Source of the DNA: Cavenderia fasciculata
Taxonomy: Eukaryota > Evosea > Eumycetozoa > Acytosteliales > Cavenderiaceae
Direction: 5' to 3'
Assembly (NCBI RefSeq): GCF_000203815.1
Contig: NW_004457729.1
Coordinates: 3,286,674 to 3,350,673, forward strand
Length of the DNA: 64,000 bases
A model generated the notes under the pieces. The model worked only from the letters and a program-made list of their open reading frames with translations, did no database searches and was not told where the DNA came from. Positions within the stretch are counted from its first letter, which is position 1, and every line of letters starts with the position of its first letter. This document shows positions 12,543-24,025 of the stretch, in pieces. Both the position numbers and the translations under genes were made by a program.

Positions 12543-14607
12543 TAATCGATTAGAATAGGATGGGACATTGATTTCTTTTGGATTCACTTGGGAAAAGTCT
12601 AGTTTCAGATTTTCCTCTGTCGTGGATAATTGGGTTGGAGGATTGAAACCATTTAGGTTGACAAAAGCAGACCCATTCAGTGGTGTTGAGGGTTTAGATA
12701 CAGGGGGATTGTAAAAATTGGTATTGTTGTTAAGCCCTTCTCTTTGGTGTCTCAACCCATTGTTGTCTGTTTGATGCCCAGAGCCATTGTCTGTTTGGTT
12801 CCCAAAGCAATTGTTGTCTATTTGGTGTCCAAAGTCACTGGTTTGGGACTTTGAGGAAATTTGAGAACTGAGTCCATCAATGTTTGTGTCTATACTTTGA
12901 GTATCTTTGGTTTTATCGGATTGGCCCTTTAAAATATTGGATTTTGAATCCTTTGGATCTGGTTTTGGTTGTGAAATAGTAACTAGGTTAACCTTTTCTT
13001 TGAGGAGGTTCACAAATCGGGAGGGACCCCCACCTCTCTTTGTTATTTGTTGTAGAGTTTCATTCACCGAAACCATCTCTCCAGTCTTTAGGTAATTCTT
13101 TACTCTCTCCATTTTATTAGCAAAACTTTTCTCTCTATTTCGTAAATTAATTCTCGAGAAATGATACGACTCTACAACCAAGATTCTTTCAGCTCCATTG
13201 TTGATAAAGTAAAAATCTTGTTTGTCTTCAATTTTGAAATGATATCTAAAGATGTTTTGTGGGGCCCTACCACATAGAAGAATGATTCTCGGTTTGCTTT
13301 TAACAATTTCAATGGCTCTATTTATCATGTGCTGGAGACCATCACCTGGGATTCCAATTTTACTATTTAATAATTAGATATTTTAAATATTTATTAGTTA
13401 AAAAAAAACAAATTTCTTTTTATAATTAATTCTTCATACCTATTATTTACAAATGGATAAATATCTGTAATCGAAAATGAATATGGAGATTTGGGATCTC
13501 TCCAACCGAATATCTCTTTCATTTTTTCGTTCATGTTTTTAAATGATATACAATCCCTGGTACCAGATACATTTTTTGCCAGATGCTTTGGACTCATTGG
13601 GTCCGATTGGACGATTGAAATATTGATTTTTAGACCTGGAGGGAAAGAAAAATTAATCTCTTGGAAGTGTTGGTCACAAACAGAGACCTTTGGAACAATT
13701 CTCTCTGGATTATATTCATCTTTAGTTTCTTTCAATTCAAGAGGATGAATATCGACCCACCACTTCTTGTTGATTGACTTGATGCAATCATATGCGGGTT
13801 GAGATAATTCTCCGCATGTTGTTGAACGAATTTCCCACTCTTTCTCGATATTCTCTCTGTTTTGTGCTGTTGAAAATTTTCATTAGAGAGGAAGGAAACA
13901 AACCATTATTAAAATATTATTAACATACATTGAAGGTAAGGATCAGATCTTTCTTTTCCACCTTTTACATATAAATTTGAAACCAATGCCAAATAGCAAA
14001 CAAAATGTGGATTATTTTGATATTTGACCATTAAAGAATAATCCATCTCGGAACTTAATTCACCTAAAATTGACTTGATTCGATCTGCCTCTTTGCATTG
14101 GATTGGTTTGAATTTACTATTGGTTTTTCTAGATCCTGAACCAGTCGATGGCGTTAAAGGAGATTGTTTGGACGAGATGTTGGATGTTTGTTGTGAACTG
14201 GTGCTAGTGGTGTTATGCATAACATCTGGACTTTTTTGTTGGTGATTGGGCTGATCTTCAGTAGTTGAGGACAAATGTTTTGAGGGTTGAGAGACGCATT
14301 CTTTGATACTAGCAATAGACTCTATTCGTTTTTTATCCTCGGTGATATGATCTGAGGAGCTGGAGAGAGGAGCGAAATTGGCCTGTACCGGATTTGGTCC
14401 TTGAGGTATGGGTGCACTATCAATATCCTCCAAATGATCAAATATGCACCATTCTCTTGTTTGGGAACAAAGATACTGACGCTCATAAACACATATGTGT
14501 GATCTGTTATTGTTGTGGCACTTCGCTTTATCTTTGCAGTCTATACCAAAGTAACAAAGATGATGAGCTTTGCAATAATTTTTAAATTTCGTTTGAGTTT
14601 TCTTCAT
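11913..14607 (-). CDS. Orphan protein with N-terminal CCCH-like fingers and a C-terminal Cys cluster
   Basis: Minus strand, exons 14607-13929, 13866-13440 and 13362-11913, giving 851 aa in frame. I do not recognise the family. Residues about 10-57 are Cys/His rich. One stretch fits a CCCH finger (C-x7-C-x6-C-x3-H, ending WCIFDH), and a less regular Cys/His group precedes it. A Ser/Thr/Gln-rich linker follows. Residues about 230-500 look like a globular domain with WWVDIHPLE, GIPGDGLQHMINRA and PRIILLCGRAPQNIF, a Rossmann-like hydrophobic strand and loop. Then comes a long Asn/Ser region with a poly-Asn tract encoded at 12459-12541. The C-terminus (about 790-851) has a compact CGEFKVGAARYRSPAG plus CKSCQ motif that could bind zinc. 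An RNA- or nucleic-acid-related role is suggested only by the CCCH finger. It is divergent from the nucleotidase gene, with 283 bases between starts. Confidence 0.8.
12459..12541 (-). repeat. ATT/AAT repeat coding for poly-Asn
   Basis: A near-perfect ATT run on the plus strand, interrupted by two ACT units, read on the minus strand as about 25 Asn with Ser interruptions. It lies inside the orphan CCCH gene. Confidence 0.9.
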
Positions 14608-14890
14608 TATAATTTTCTATAACTATTTGATATTGTTAAAATGTGTATTTGTATAATATTAAGTGTAGGTGAATGAATTCAAAGGTTAGACAACGTATTG
14701 CTATTATCAAAAAAAAAAAAAAAAACCGACCATCCCTCCAATCAATCTATTTTCATCGCCCATTTACAAGTTCGACCAGTGTACACATTCGACAAAAATT
14801 TATCTTTAAAAAAATTTGAAGTTCTAATTTTGGGTTGAATAAGACCTTGCAAAAATAGAAAGGTAATACATTATTTTTTTATAAAATATC

Positions 14891-16017
14891 ATGTCGATTC
14901 CTATTACTAGTAGTTTATGTTTAAATCAATTAAGAAAGGTTGCACTTGAAGCAGTCAAGAGAGCATGCGTAGCATGTGTTGAAATACAATCATCGTTGGT
15001 CAATGACGAAACCATCAGCAAGAATGACAAGTCTCCCGTCACTGTCGGAGACTACACTGTGCAAGCACTGATCATCGACGAGCTATCAAGAATGACCAAA
15101 GAGATGGACGGATCAACTGAATACGACTTTGTAGCAGAAGAGGATGCCGACACACTCGCTCAACAACCACTCGTCCAAGCAAAGGTGTTGCAGTTCTTTA
15201 AGCAGTTTGCACAACAAGATAGAAAGTCTACGATCGACGAGACAGAGTTGTCGGTTGTCTTGGACAAGGGACGTATCAAGCAACCTGCTACAAAGAGATG
15301 GTGGACTTTGGACCCGATCGATGGAACGTTGGGATTCTTGCGTCGCGATCAGTATGCTATTGCACTTGCACTCATGGAGGACAATGAACCTGTCTTGGGT
15401 GTGTTGGGATGCCCCTCGTTGCCATTGGAAACACACAACCCATCCTCACCAAAGGGTTGCATCTTTGTTGCTCAGCGAGGAAGAGGTTCCTTTATGATCG
15501 CATTGGGCAGTGACGCTGAACAACAAATCAACGTCTCTTCCAAATCAGATCCATCGCAAGCAATCTTTACAGAAAGCTTTGTATCAAGAGGTTTTGGTCA
15601 TGAATTAAACAAAAAGATTTCAACTCATATGGGTGTAACTAAAGATGCTTTAAAGTAAGAGAATGGAAAAGAGAAAAGAGAAAAGAGAAAAAGAAACAAA
15701 TTAATATTAATATATTTATTTGGTTTATTTTATTTTATTTTAGGATTGATAGTCAATGTAAATATGCAATGGTAGCAAGAGGTGATAGTGATGTCTATGT
15801 TAGATTAACCGACGTCAATTACAAGGAATGTATTTGGGATCATGCAGCAGGTCAGATTGTGGTAGAAGAAGCTGGAGGTATTGTCAGAGATTTCAAAGGC
15901 AACAAGTTGGATTATTCTGTTGGCAGATTATTGTCAAATAATGTTGGTATTGTTTGTTCAAATCAGAATATGTACCCAACTCTATCAAATGCCATTTCAA
16001 ACTCGATACAATTTTAA
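14891..16017 (+). CDS. 3'(2'),5'-bisphosphate nucleotidase (HAL2/MET22 type)
   Basis: Two exons, 14891-15654 and 15744-16017, 345 aa. The enzyme removes the 3'-phosphate from adenosine 3',5'-bisphosphate, the by-product of sulfation and sulfate assimilation, and often also acts on PAPS. It belongs to the Li+-sensitive, Mg2+-dependent inositol monophosphatase superfamily. All three metal motifs are visible: FVAEED (Glu-Glu), DPIDGT, and WDHAAG in exon 2. VTVGDYTVQ near residue 55 is the usual N-terminal substrate segment. Length is normal for the family. The single intron sits between the DPIDGT half and the WDHAAG half. No signal peptide is seen, so it is probably cytosolic. It shares a short divergent promoter with the orphan CCCH gene. 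Confidence 0.95.
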
Positions 16018-16872
16018 AATCTAAAGTCGTCATTTGGATGATCATCAACAAAGCAACACAACAATTCAAATACAAGTCATGTCATTAAAGACACAAACCA
16101 AAAAAATAATCAACAACTAGGAGGTTGTCGAAAACAGGAGTAGTATTTTATTTGAAATTCAATCCACATCATCAATCAACAACAATGAACTTCAGCTAAA
16201 CACCACTCAAGAGTAAACAGTTGAAAAAACAACAGTGGGTGAAACACAACACATAAATGATATTCTGATCTATCACTAGATACACACCACACTTGTAGGT
16301 ATTATTTCATGGTTTAAATCACCCTCGCTCACTTATTGCCACTCACTTCGATGAATCATTCAATCATCAGAGGTAATTTATAATTTATCTGTTTACACAC
16401 ACAATTCCCAAAAGTAACAATATGTTTATTTTAATAGGATATAGGAGTAGCACAAGATATGGTAACTTTTTTTAAAATAGTTCATTTCCATCTTGGTAAA
16501 ACACATATCACTTTTAAGTTTGCCATTGGTGGTGGTGTTTAGTTTCTAGAGCGGATTGAGTCATTGAGATGCTAGATGAACAAACCAAGGAAATGAAATG
16601 AAGGGGATTGATTGTAAACATTATCATCACATATTCTCCAAACTTCAAAAGATTGTTTTCAACAAACACGAGCAAACTGGTCAACAAGTTTGTATTAGGA
16701 GGTGTATACTAGTTTAAAAATATCCAACCACCATAGGGTATCATTCCTGTGGGTGGTGCTTATCAATTGATATCTATTTTGTAATTTAGTAGGAGGTGAG
16801 GTAACCGACAACAAATTGCAATTTCCATCTTCAGTCAACGATGTTGATTTTTTTGAAAAACCTGCACAGTTG

Positions 16873-16909
16873 TTGGTCACCCTCTATATTGTAGGTCGGG
16901 GGTGACCAA
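16873..16909. repeat. 10-bp perfect inverted repeat (hairpin)
   Basis: TTGGTCACCC at 16873-16882 and its exact complement GGGTGACCAA at 16900-16909 are separated by 17 bases. A related GGTCACCCGTCACCC lies near 17142. It could be a structured RNA, a binding site or a mobile-element remnant. Function unknown. Confidence 0.55.
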
Positions 16910-17100
16910 TTTAAAAAAATATCTGCCAGCAGTCGAGTCATATGCCTCACCACATAAAAACAATAATCGTCTTGATTAACCAACACCCTCTAAACTTGGA
17001 ACCTTTGGGTTTCATTTTCATTGTCAAATATTCAAAGTAGAGATTTAAATAACCACAACAAGTGGAGCCTTAGCCAACCGACAAAAAAAAAATTAGTTTG

Positions 17101-17226
17101 TCAGTCATTTTGTGTCTCGGTAAGTTTAGACTTTTGGTGGTGGTCACCCGTCACCCATTCCTCAGGGACATATGTTTCACATTCATTCACGATCAATTCA
17201 GATAAATCCTCTTCGCAATCAATCAT
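17101..17226 (-). CDS. Possible small ORF or gene remnant (41 aa)
   Basis: An ATG on the minus strand at 17226, just after a run of 22 A on that strand, opens a 41-codon reading rich in Glu/Asp with good amino-acid mixture (segments CEEDLSEL and YVPEEWVTGDHH). Another minus reading at 16695-16880 has a similar look. No splice link between them was found and no family is recognised. It may be a small gene, a dead gene fragment or chance. Confidence 0.2.
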   Translation of the reverse strand: MIDCEEDLSELIVNECETYVPEEWVTGDHHQKSKLTETQND

Positions 17227-17228
17227 TG

Positions 17229-17250
17229 TTTTTTTTTTTTTTTTTTTTTT
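17229..17250. repeat. T22 homopolymer
   Basis: Uninterrupted T22 on the plus strand. Such runs are frequent in dictyostelid promoters. Confidence 0.9.
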
Positions 17251-19688
17251 AAATTATTTTTAAACACAACTCTGGCAAGCAGTACCACACACACTCCATT
17301 CAACACAACACAGTAAAGTAGGATTCTGACAGTACCACCCAGCTCAGCTAGCTTATTATGTTACATTAGAAGGGGTAGGCTACAATACAAAAAATATCAT
17401 CGTCGTTGTTGACAAGCAAGCATCCAAACACACCAGCAAACATCATCATCATCATCATTCGACTTTTAGTTTTTTCCTTTCAAGTATTTATTAGAAGGTC
17501 CGAAAACAGTTGCATTGTTGTTTGTCCCCAAATCAATTGTTTTTTTTCTTTTAATTATTTTACATCAGGGTGATATAGATATCTACTCTATAATATAATA
17601 TAGGCACTAAACTAAAAGTGATTAAACGACACACACACATAACCGACAGCCTAGTTTCCCATCCCTTCATCATCATCATTCTCATCTTTTCCCCATCACC
17701 CACACACAAACTAATAAATCATTCATTTTATTTATTTCTAATATATATTTAAATATCTAATAGACTAGTTAGTTGTGTATTTATTATAATTATTATAATT
17801 ATTAATAAGTATAGTTTAGTAGTTTTTTGTTGGCATAGGAAACACAATCAAGTAAACTTAAAAAAAAAAAAAGAAAGGTAAGAAATATTATTATTATTAG
17901 CCCATCTAAGAGGGTTATACGGTCACACACATTCATTCTATCATCTACATTTTTTGTATTTATTTATTGATTGTCAACAACCCATTCAAAACCCTAAAAA
18001 CACTTGGTTCACAAGACCTTGTCTTTCTTTTACAACAACCACTCACTCCAATCCAGTACCATACCACCACCTCTCCTCTCTTGTGTTATGACAGGGAGAG
18101 ATAAAACTAGATCTAAAAATTTGTTTTAAAAGAGGACAGACAGAGGTAGGTTGTGTTTGTGTGTGTGAGATAGAGAGAGTGTTTTGTGTTCATTGACTGA
18201 CACCAAAATATTCCATCCAAAACCATGATACGATTCATTTCATCCTTTGTCTTCAAGTATTTATCTCTCTCTTTTTCCACCTTTTGTGTTTTGTGTGTGA
18301 GCGTTTTAAAGTACTTATCTCCCAGCTCTCTCTATCCTTCCTCTTCCTTTATCAATATATATAAATATACATTGTGTTGTTGCAGAAAGTGAATGAAAAA
18401 AAACAAAAGACACTCTTCAACAGTCATCCATCCATACATTTACCACGCAACAAAACAATTCAAAAGTGAGAGAGAAGAAGAGCTAAAAATATAAACTTCA
18501 AACATTAATGTTTGCAGTCAAACAACAAATCCTTGTTCATCATCTCACTTTTTGTTTAATTTATCTACTCTATAAATATATGTTGTAACAATTAAATTCC
18601 TATAAGAACTACTACTTAGACTACAAATACTTCTGACACCTGATGTTCAATTGAAAGTGAGTTTAAAGAAAGATAATTAAAATCAATCATCAAACAGTTT
18701 GCTATTTTAAAGATAGATAGATAGAAAGATAGATTCATCCACTTTCATACAACATACTTTAGTACTAAAGTATCGCATCAACAACAACAACTTGTTCAAT
18801 TCCATTGTAGTTTTTTTTATTTTCCATCCTCGAGGTATTCAATTAAACGATTGCGCAAAACTACTGTTTTTGTTTATTGTCGCCGTTTTTTTTTTATTTG
18901 GATTACCATATTTGTCTAATTTTTACCATTGTTGATCTCGTTTGTCATCCATCATCCACCTCTTCTTGTCCGTCTTCACACAATATTGTCCAGAGGCTGC
19001 TTATTGAAATTCAACCTCTATATTTGTCCTGTTCCATTGCTTGTTCACTCGGGGGTGGAGGAGGAAAACGACGTAAGCAACACCTTGTTTGCAGGCAGCG
19101 GTAGGGGTGTTATATATAACAAGTATTATATTTACCCAGAGAGCAACACAGTGAACAAACATTTAGTAAGCAGTACAGTACACCAACTTTATTTTTAAAT
19201 TATTTTTTTTACAAAAGAATCTCTATCTATCCTATCTATCTATCCATATCTTCATCGTTCAATATTACCATACACAAACCCAACGAACAGCAAAATTATA
19301 AAAGAGTGTCGAATTATCAAACTATCTATCCATCTTTCCTAAATCTAAAAAAAACAACCATATATATAACACTCTTTTTTTTTCTTGTCCAACATAGTTT
19401 GTTTTAAATAAATAACTTTCACACATTACATTATATTATTTAATATTCATTTCCTTCACAACACAATATCGTTCACCACTACCACATCTTTATATCACAA
19501 AAAAGATATTAAAGAGATAATATTTTAATATATATTATTTATTTATTCATTGTATTAATAATTAATTCATTTTATTTTATTTATATACATATAAAATCTA
19601 AAAGATATTTTTTTTTCTTTTTCTTCCATTCCAAATTTCAAGTAACCAATTTCTACTACTCCAATAATAATATTATAATTTGTGAAAA

Positions 19689-21536
19689 ATGGTGATTATG
19701 GATGAACAATATAATGGTATCCAATTGGATCTTGGAGGACCACCAAATAGCCATGGCAATCATTATGTCTTGCGGAATGGTACGATTCATCAGAGTGGTG
19801 CATTCCAAAACTCGACCAACAATCTAATCAATGGTATACAAAATGTGGGTCACTCTATTACGAATGGTATCCAAAAGGTGCCCAATGAAATACACTTGCT
19901 ACGCGACCGAGTCTCCAACAAGGATTATTTCCTCATGACCGAACAAATCGAGATGGAGGAACATAAACGTGACCGATTGATTCATTCGCCAACGACCAAG
20001 TCGATCAGCTCCAAACAGCTACTAAAGCGACCACTAGGTATCAAGGACAATGATACTGGTTTGGAAGAGACTTTTAACGATCACAACTCGAAACATCGGT
20101 TTCGGTCTTGGTCGTCTCCCTCGGTTCCTGTACCAAAAACTGAAGCATCTGTTCAGTCGTCTGTTGAAACCAAAAACGTCAAAGCATTGACACTCCCACG
20201 TGCCGGCACTCGATCCAGTACCAATCCTCACCACTTTACATTGTTAAAGAAACATTCATATAACCTAGACAAGGAAAATGAAGGTATCATGGAAGTAGAC
20301 GAAGAAGAAAGAGCTCAAGAAATACTTGACGACTATTATTCATCTGCTGTTGAAATGGATGAAGATGAAGGAGAGGAAGAAGAAGAAGAGGAAGAGTTAA
20401 CAAGAATTCGATCAATGTCATTAGGATCCAACGACCAAGGATCTGCTTCATTATCATCATCCTCAATTGCAGTCGAAAAATATAAAAAGATGCAAGTTAC
20501 TTTGGATGAACTTAAAGAATGTCAAGAAATTATCGATATTGTAAATAATAATAATAATAATAACAACAAAAATAGTAATAATAGAATTAAACCAATCAAC
20601 ACCAACAACAATAATAATAATAATGAAAAATCAATTATTAGTAATAGTGGTATTCTAGTTTTAGAAAGAACTAATTCGACCAATAGTTTGGACTGTATGG
20701 CCGATACTGAATACCCTACTACCACTCCAACTCCAAACATTTGTTATACGACAAACCGACAACTAAATACACCATCACCACGAAACATGTCTTGTGGGTC
20801 ACCAACCCATAGTACTACTACTGCATCATCATTACCATCTTCACCTCGGTCGACATCTCTTTTATCCATTACATTTTCCAAACCTACCAACAGTGCCATT
20901 AGCAATATTAGTATTGTCAAGGCCAAACCAACCCCTCCACCAAGATCCCCGGCCTCGCTACTAAAGCATTCCACTGGGTCATCATTGGCTGTACCAACAA
21001 TTACCACCACCTCTGCATCATCGTCTCCGAATGGCGCAGGTAGCACCACCACCACCATCTCTCCATCTCCATCACCATTGTCATTGTCGTCTAACAACTC
21101 TATCAATAATAATAATGGTCGTTCATTAACTCCAACAATGATGCAACAACATCAACCTCATCCATCTCGAAATCAACTATCAATGTCTTCACCCAAGATT
21201 ATTATAAACAAACATCTTGTAAGATGTGATAGTAACGGTAGTATATCATCCTCGACATCTAAATCAAACGAACAATCTCAATCCCAATCCCAATCATCTT
21301 CTCCAAACCTATCACCAAAGAAAGCAACAAAGACTATTGCTCTTTCCAAATCAAAGAGTAGTAGTAATGTTCCAACAAATACCCAAAAATCATCAAATAG
21401 TGGAAGTGGTAGTGGTCAACATAGTCCATTGGCTCCACAATCACTTTCTTCAAGTGGTACAAATATTGCTTTCCAAAATGAATTAAAATTACATTTAAAA
21501 GCAAAAGAAGAACGTAGATCATCTATTTCAAAATAA
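19689..21536 (+). CDS. Low-complexity orphan protein (615 aa)
   Basis: Single open frame with an in-frame TGA just before the ATG, so the start is well fixed. I do not recognise it. The first 190 residues look ordered and may be a conserved core (HNDTGLEE-like segment near 120, RFRSWSSPSVPVP near 138). An acidic stretch DEDEGEEEEEEEEL lies near residue 220, then a short predicted coiled segment (EKYKKMQVTLDELKECQEI), Asn tracts and a long Ser/Thr/Pro-rich tail with many SP and RSxS-like sites that could be phosphorylated. No membrane segment or signal peptide. It follows the 3.7-kb gap, which suggests a large regulatory region. A regulatory or scaffold role would be a guess. Confidence 0.75.
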   Translation: MVIMDEQYNGIQLDLGGPPNSHGNHYVLRNGTIHQSGAFQNSTNNLINGIQNVGHSITNGIQKVPNEIHLLRDRVSNKDYFLMTEQIEMEEHKRDRLIHSPTTKSISSKQLLKRPLGIKDNDTGLEETFNDHNSKHRFRSWSSPSVPVPKTEASVQSSVETKNVKALTLPRAGTRSSTNPHHFTLLKKHSYNLDKENEGIMEVDEEERAQEILDDYYSSAVEMDEDEGEEEEEEEELTRIRSMSLGSNDQGSASLSSSSIAVEKYKKMQVTLDELKECQEIIDIVNNNNNNNNKNSNNRIKPINTNNNNNNNEKSIISNSGILVLERTNSTNSLDCMADTEYPTTTPTPNICYTTNRQLNTPSPRNMSCGSPTHSTTTASSLPSSPRSTSLLSITFSKPTNSAISNISIVKAKPTPPPRSPASLLKHSTGSSLAVPTITTTSASSSPNGAGSTTTTISPSPSPLSLSSNNSINNNNGRSLTPTMMQQHQPHPSRNQLSMSSPKIIINKHLVRCDSNGSISSSTSKSNEQSQSQSQSSSPNLSPKKATKTIALSKSKSSSNVPTNTQKSSNSGSGSGQHSPLAPQSLSSSGTNIAFQNELKLHLKAKEERRSSISK

Positions 21537-21848
21537 GTAGATAGATATAATGGGATTAATAATAATAATATAATCATCTAATAATATTAATAATAGTTAG
21601 TTTAATCAATCAAAAATTTGTATAAATGTCAACAACAATAATAATAATTATGGAAAGGGATTTAAATAACTCTTTCTAGGTCTTTTTTTTTTTTTCTATT
21701 CTATTCTACTCAACTTACTTACTACCAAGCAAATAATAACAATAACAAATAGCTAGGATGTTTTTTTAAATAAAAATAAATGTATTATTATATATCAAAT
21801 ATTTAAATATGTAACAATTAAATTGAAAGTTGTTGCTGTCTTGTATTT
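21537..21848. other. Convergent 3' spacer
   Basis: AT-rich tail-to-tail spacer between the orphan protein and the NSUN-type gene. Only T-runs and AATAAA-like signals are seen. Confidence 0.6.
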
Positions 21849-23438
21849 TTAATTAGTGGTTGTTGTCGTTGATTTCATCTTTACAATTCTAGCTATAAAC
21901 ATTCCACTTGTACCATTTTTCGGATAAAATCTATATGTATGTTTAATATAACCTCTACTAAATGGAACAACTGTTATATTTTGATTTGATTGTCCATCTC
22001 CATCACTTTCAGTGTCTCTGTCAGTATCACCAAAACAAGGTTCAAGTTGACTATTTGGATTATTTTCAAGTAACCAAGTTACAACATCTTCATTCTCTGC
22101 TTTACAAAAACTACATGTACTATAAACTAAAACTCCACCTTCTTTTAATAAATTAAATCCTGTTTGTAATAGTTTTTTCTTCAAAAATAATAATAAATTT
22201 AATTTAGTATCTTTTTGTTGTCGAATAGATATATATATATATATATATTTATAATAGATACCTGTAAATTTGTTAATTCAGTCAATTCTGATGGAATGAA
22301 ATTCCTTCCAATTTTACTATATTGAATTAAATGACGTATTGATGCATCCAAACTACACTCTGCATCAACTATAACTCTATCATAGTACAATGAATTGGAA
22401 TATCTCATAAAGTAATCTGTACTGAAATATAAATCCGGTAAATCATATTTAATCTTTTTCGTATTCTTTTTTGATTTTCTTTTCTTTTCTATATTTGTTG
22501 TTGTTGTTGTATTTTCCAATTCTTTCTCTTCTTCTTCTTCTCCTTCTCCATTTACATTTTCTTTATCTTGTTCTTTATCATTTTTTTGTTTCTTTTTTAA
22601 TCTCTTTTTTACATTTGTATCTGATAAATGAGGTAATGGATCCAAAGAAGATGGTGCTTTTATATTGAATGTTGTAGCATCACATTGAAACAATCTAGCC
22701 TTTGGTATTTTGTATTTTTTGATGACAGTCTTACATGAACCAAGTCTACTTGGTGATATATCGACACCAGTCACTGATCCCTGTCCCTTGATCAAATCGG
22801 CAATCATACAAAACTTGGTTCCAGGTGCACAACATATATCCAATACATTGTCACCTGGTTGTGGATCCAATGCAAGTATAGCTGCTCCACTACTTGCATC
22901 CATTCCATACATTATTCCTTTTTTATAACTATTATAATATATAGACGATAATGTAATGTTAATACACATGTCATCAAATCAAATCATTCTGACATATTTG
23001 TACATACCTAGGTGAAGAAGATATACCAACAGTAGACTTTAATTGATAAAAGTTTGGTAACCATGCCAATTCTTTTAAAGGTGTTTTAAGTTCTTGTTCA
23101 ATTTGTTTGACTGTTTGTTGTTTGGTATCATGATGACCATCTTGATGATGACCATCTTCAAGTATGAGACGATTGTTTAATCTAATGAATCTAGGTAGAT
23201 CATCTAGATTGATGTCATATGAATCTTGTGGTATATTATTGTCAACTAGAAAGTCTATAAACTCTTTAGGTTTGTTTTGAAGGAATGCTGATAATGCTTC
23301 TTTGTTACTAACAACTGAGATTTCAGTTGTTATTGATTCTTCTTCTATCTCATCATCTCCATCATTGACTTGTTGTTCTTGTTCCTCTATTTCCTTTTCT
23401 TTCTTTCTCTTTTGATGATGATGATTATTTCTATTCAT
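21849..23438 (-). CDS. NOL1/NOP2/Sun-family RNA (cytosine-5) methyltransferase
   Basis: Minus strand, exons 23438-23008, 22928-22262 and 22178-21849, 475 aa in frame. The family transfers a methyl group from S-adenosylmethionine to C5 of cytosine in rRNA or tRNA. The N-terminal part (residues 1-140) is charged and contains DLPRFIRLNNR, typical of the region before the catalytic fold. The SAM-binding core has MDASSGAAILALDPQPGD, NVLDICCAPGTK and VTGVDISPSRLG. Two cysteine motifs follow: DAECSLDASIRH in exon 2 (the usual Pro before Cys is Glu) and YSTCSFCKAENED in exon 3. A Lys/Glu insert of about 45 residues lies between strands 4 and 5. Exon 3 uses a TGAAG acceptor after a T-run, chosen because it keeps the frame. 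The exact RNA target is unknown. Confidence 0.9.
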
Positions 23439-24025
23439 TATGTATGAATGAATACAATACTTTTGAATTCAATATTGTACAGATAAATTAATGAGATACG
23501 ATTAGTTAGTTAGTTTCCTTTTAAATCGATTGTATCTTATTTTTTCGAATTTTGAAAGTTCGCCCGCCCGCTAAATTAAAACCAAATGAATTCGAAGCGA
23601 CACTCGACCCACTCTCACTGCATGCAATGGGTGATCTTAAGTCGATGATGATGGTCTTGGGATACAATATTAAATAATTGAACGAATTCAACAAAAACAC
23701 TCAAAACTACTTTCACACACAACCCGATACACCACCATTCGATTTCATCTAATCAGCCCAACCCCTCCTTCTTTCTAATGTTTAAAAATAAATAAGTTCA
23801 TCATCTTCACCATTCATCATCAGAGTTTATTTATATCTTTAAATTTTCAACAAATACATCAACATCTATTTTTATCTTTACAACAACTAATCAGAAGAAC
23901 ACAACAGAGTACATTATTATTTATTTATGTGATTAATAATAATATTTTAAAGATCACCTTTTTTAAAAAACAATAACAAGAATTGTATAATAAGTATAGA
24001 TAGAGTATCGGAGATAGTAGATTAA
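23439..24025. other. Divergent promoter region
   Basis: Head-to-head spacer between the NSUN-type and seven-span genes. It contains a GCCCGCCCGC patch near 23561-23572, unusual in this AT-rich setting. No other feature is seen. Confidence 0.55.

Larger units (their letters stand above)
16018..19688. other. 3.7-kb gene-poor region
   Basis: No convincing gene was found. The left part (16.0-17.3 kb) has a more mixed base composition than normal spacers here. It holds a 10-bp inverted repeat (16873-16909), a 22-T run and a short minus-strand ORF. The right part (17.3-19.7 kb) is T/A-rich with several donor-like GTAAG/GTATT sites and pyrimidine tracts, and may be a long promoter and spliced 5' leader of the gene at 19689. 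An ATG at 18224 opens a reading of about 11 codons before a donor-like GTATTT; it is not supported further. Confidence 0.5.

Noticed and set aside
18224-18260. Short exon beginning with ATG ahead of the orphan gene at 19689
   Set aside because: Only about 11 codons, and no in-frame link to 19689 was found. The ATG at 19689 has an in-frame stop just before it.
20522-21106. Minus-strand Leu- and Val-rich ORFs
   Set aside because: They are antisense readings of Asn/Thr/Ser repeats in the orphan gene at 19689.
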